Source: JAJZGK01 sp035538795
GTDB lineage: Bacteria; Pseudomonadota; Alphaproteobacteria; Rhodospirillales; Magnetospirillaceae
DNA: 64,000 bases
Assembly: GCA_035538795.1 (NCBI GenBank)
Contig: DATLJS010000042.1
Location: 62,001 to 126,000 of the forward strand
Direction of reading: 5' to 3'
Shown: piece by piece, positions 62,848 to 64,000 of the stretch
How positions within the stretch are numbered: position 1 is the first letter of the stretch
How the letters are laid out: each line of letters starts with the position of its first letter
Position numbers and translations under genes: made by a program
Notes under the pieces: generated by a model
Database searches by the model: none
What the model was told of the DNA's origin: nothing
What the model saw: only the letters and a program-made list of their open reading frames with translations

Positions 62848-64000
62848 ATGCCAGGAGCCCCCGACGAGATGACCGCAAACCGCAGACCCGCCGCCAACAG
62901 CGACTTGATCCTGGACTTTCCGGGGGAAGCCGCCACCGTCGCGGAATTCCATCGGGCCCACGCCGCCCTGGACGCCCAGAACTTTTCGACCTGCGCCGAC
63001 ATCTGCCAGAAACTGCAGGCCGACGGCAACCGTCATCCCGTGCTCGACTATATGCTGGGCGTTTCGCTGTTCCAACTGGGCAACCGGGAAGTCGGCACCG
63101 CCATGATCGGCAAAGCAGCTCAAAGCCAGCCCGACAATCTGCTGCTGCGCATCGACCACGCCAACAGTCTGGCGACCATCGGCCTGATGCCGGTCGCCAT
63201 CCAGACGCTGATCGACGGCATCAAAATCCACGGCCCCCATCCCGATATCGCCCTGCGGCTGTCGCGGTTCTTCACCGACACCGGACAGCACCACAAGGCG
63301 CAGCTTCTGCTGGTTTCGGCCATCAGCGCCAATCCGTCGCGGGTGGACCTTTGCTGCCTTTTGGCGGCCGAGCTGGCGGCCGAGCTGAAAGCCAACGAAG
63401 CCATCACCCTGATGGAGCTCAGCGGCTTCCTGTGCGGCGAGCATCCCGGCATCACCAGCAGTCTGGCCGTGTTGGAGCAGGCTCGCGGCAACCTGGACCA
63501 GGCCATCGTGCATTACGAGAAAACCTTGGAACTGGACCCCGAGCACGCACTGTCCCACGCCAATCTGTCCACCGCCTTGCTGACCCGCAACGAGTTCCAG
63601 CGCAGTTTCGCCGAAGCGGAATGGCGGCTGCAAACGCAGAACATGCGCGTCGCCGACGTTCCCGCCCCCCGCTGGACCGGACAGCCTCTGGCCGGCAAAC
63701 GCTTGCTGATCACCGGCGAGCAGGGCTTCGGCGACATGATCCAGTACAGCCGCTTCCTGTCGCGGCTGCCGGCCGACGGCGCTCATGTCACCCTGGAAAT
63801 CCACGACGGGCTGCAACGGCTGTTCAAATCCCTGCCCCACGTCGCCGATATCGTGACCATCACCGAGGAAGAGAACTTTCCACCCTGCGATTATACCATT
63901 CCCATGGTCAGCCTGCCGCTGGTGGTGGGCTGCGACGCCGATTGGCTGCGGGCTTCCGTTCCCTATCTGCCCACGCCCGCACCCATGAAACTGAAGGCCC
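62848..64000 (+). CDS. TPR protein with glycosyltransferase-like C-terminal part, cut by window end
   Basis: At least 384 residues; the 3' end is outside the window. The N-terminal 250 residues are tetratricopeptide-like helices (VAEFHRAHAALDAQNFSTCADIC, LAVLEQARGNLDQAIVHYEKTLELDPEHALSHANLSTALL). Then PRWTGQPLAGKRLLITGEQGFGDMIQYSRFL begins a GT-B-like half of the type seen in TPR glycosyltransferase proteins beside flagellin genes. Likely flagellin or surface protein glycosylation, by context. The ATG at 62848 has AAGGTGA at good spacing. Divergent from flagellin. Confidence 0.85.
   Translation, partial: MPGAPDEMTANRRPAANSDLILDFPGEAATVAEFHRAHAALDAQNFSTCADICQKLQADGNRHPVLDYMLGVSLFQLGNREVGTAMIGKAAQSQPDNLLLRIDHANSLATIGLMPVAIQTLIDGIKIHGPHPDIALRLSRFFTDTGQHHKAQLLLVSAISANPSRVDLCCLLAAELAAELKANEAITLMELSGFLCGEHPGITSSLAVLEQARGNLDQAIVHYEKTLELDPEHALSHANLSTALLTRNEFQRSFAEAEWRLQTQNMRVADVPAPRWTGQPLAGKRLLITGEQGFGDMIQYSRFLSRLPADGAHVTLEIHDGLQRLFKSLPHVADIVTITEEENFPPCDYTIPMVSLPLVVGCDADWLRASVPYLPTPAPMKLKA

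Overview
The window looks like a chromosome segment of an alphaproteobacterium of the Rhodospirillales, probably Magnetospirillum-like. The evidence is high GC with an alphaproteobacterial codon style, a Caulobacter-type flagellar regulon (fliX divergent from flgI; flbD inside the fliF operon), the GAAC-N7-GAAC SOS box before recA, a one-cysteine DksA, and a short flagellin without outer domains. No phage, IS element, CRISPR array, rRNA or tRNA gene was found, and the genes are densely packed.

Layout. 1-4.8 kb: the end of purF, an SDR gene, a small unknown gene, a histidine phosphatase and a dihydroorotase. 4.8-9.05 kb: a minus-strand operon of an unknown gene, two glycosyltransferases and asparagine synthase, running into the dihydroorotase. 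9-16 kb: ygfZ, small secreted proteins, meaB, and a hybrid histidine kinase co-translated with a monooxygenase-like gene and an acetyltransferase. 16-25 kb: ppdK, glyS, glyQ and secA; the 636 bp gap between glyQ and secA holds two candidate small RNAs and a possible glyQS attenuator. 25.2-26.7 kb: a membrane J-domain protein.

26.7-46 kb is the flagellar core: fliF-fliG-fliH-fliN-flbD-flhA-flhF-flhG-(fliK-like) as one operon, then fliK, then flgI-flgJ-(flgN-like)-(flgK-like), with fliX divergent. The gaps carry regulatory sites: a CtrA-type TTAACCAT and a palindromic FlbD/ftr-like 13-mer before fliF, and well-matched sigma-54 promoters before flgI and fliK, each with an ftr-like 13-mer about 95-110 bp upstream of the predicted start site. 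This is a readable CtrA to FlbD/FliX to sigma-54 hierarchy.

46-58.6 kb: dksA, a copper oxidase operon, two small genes, a PAS kinase, bluB-trmJ-cimA, a soluble chemoreceptor-like protein with reversed domain order, a nucleoside-recognition membrane protein, recA and an unknown gene with a structured leader. 58.7-64 kb: an Hsp20 gene with a strong hairpin at its mRNA start, a second flagellar block (fliS-flhX-unknown-fliO-fliP), an orphan flagellin start, flagellin, and a TPR glycosyltransferase-like gene that runs off the window and may glycosylate flagellin.

No wholly new multigene system is evident. The most novel items are the FlgK-like protein without the canonical N-terminus, the ftr/sigma-54/CtrA site set, the orphan flagellin start, the glyQS leader terminator and the intergenic RNA candidates.
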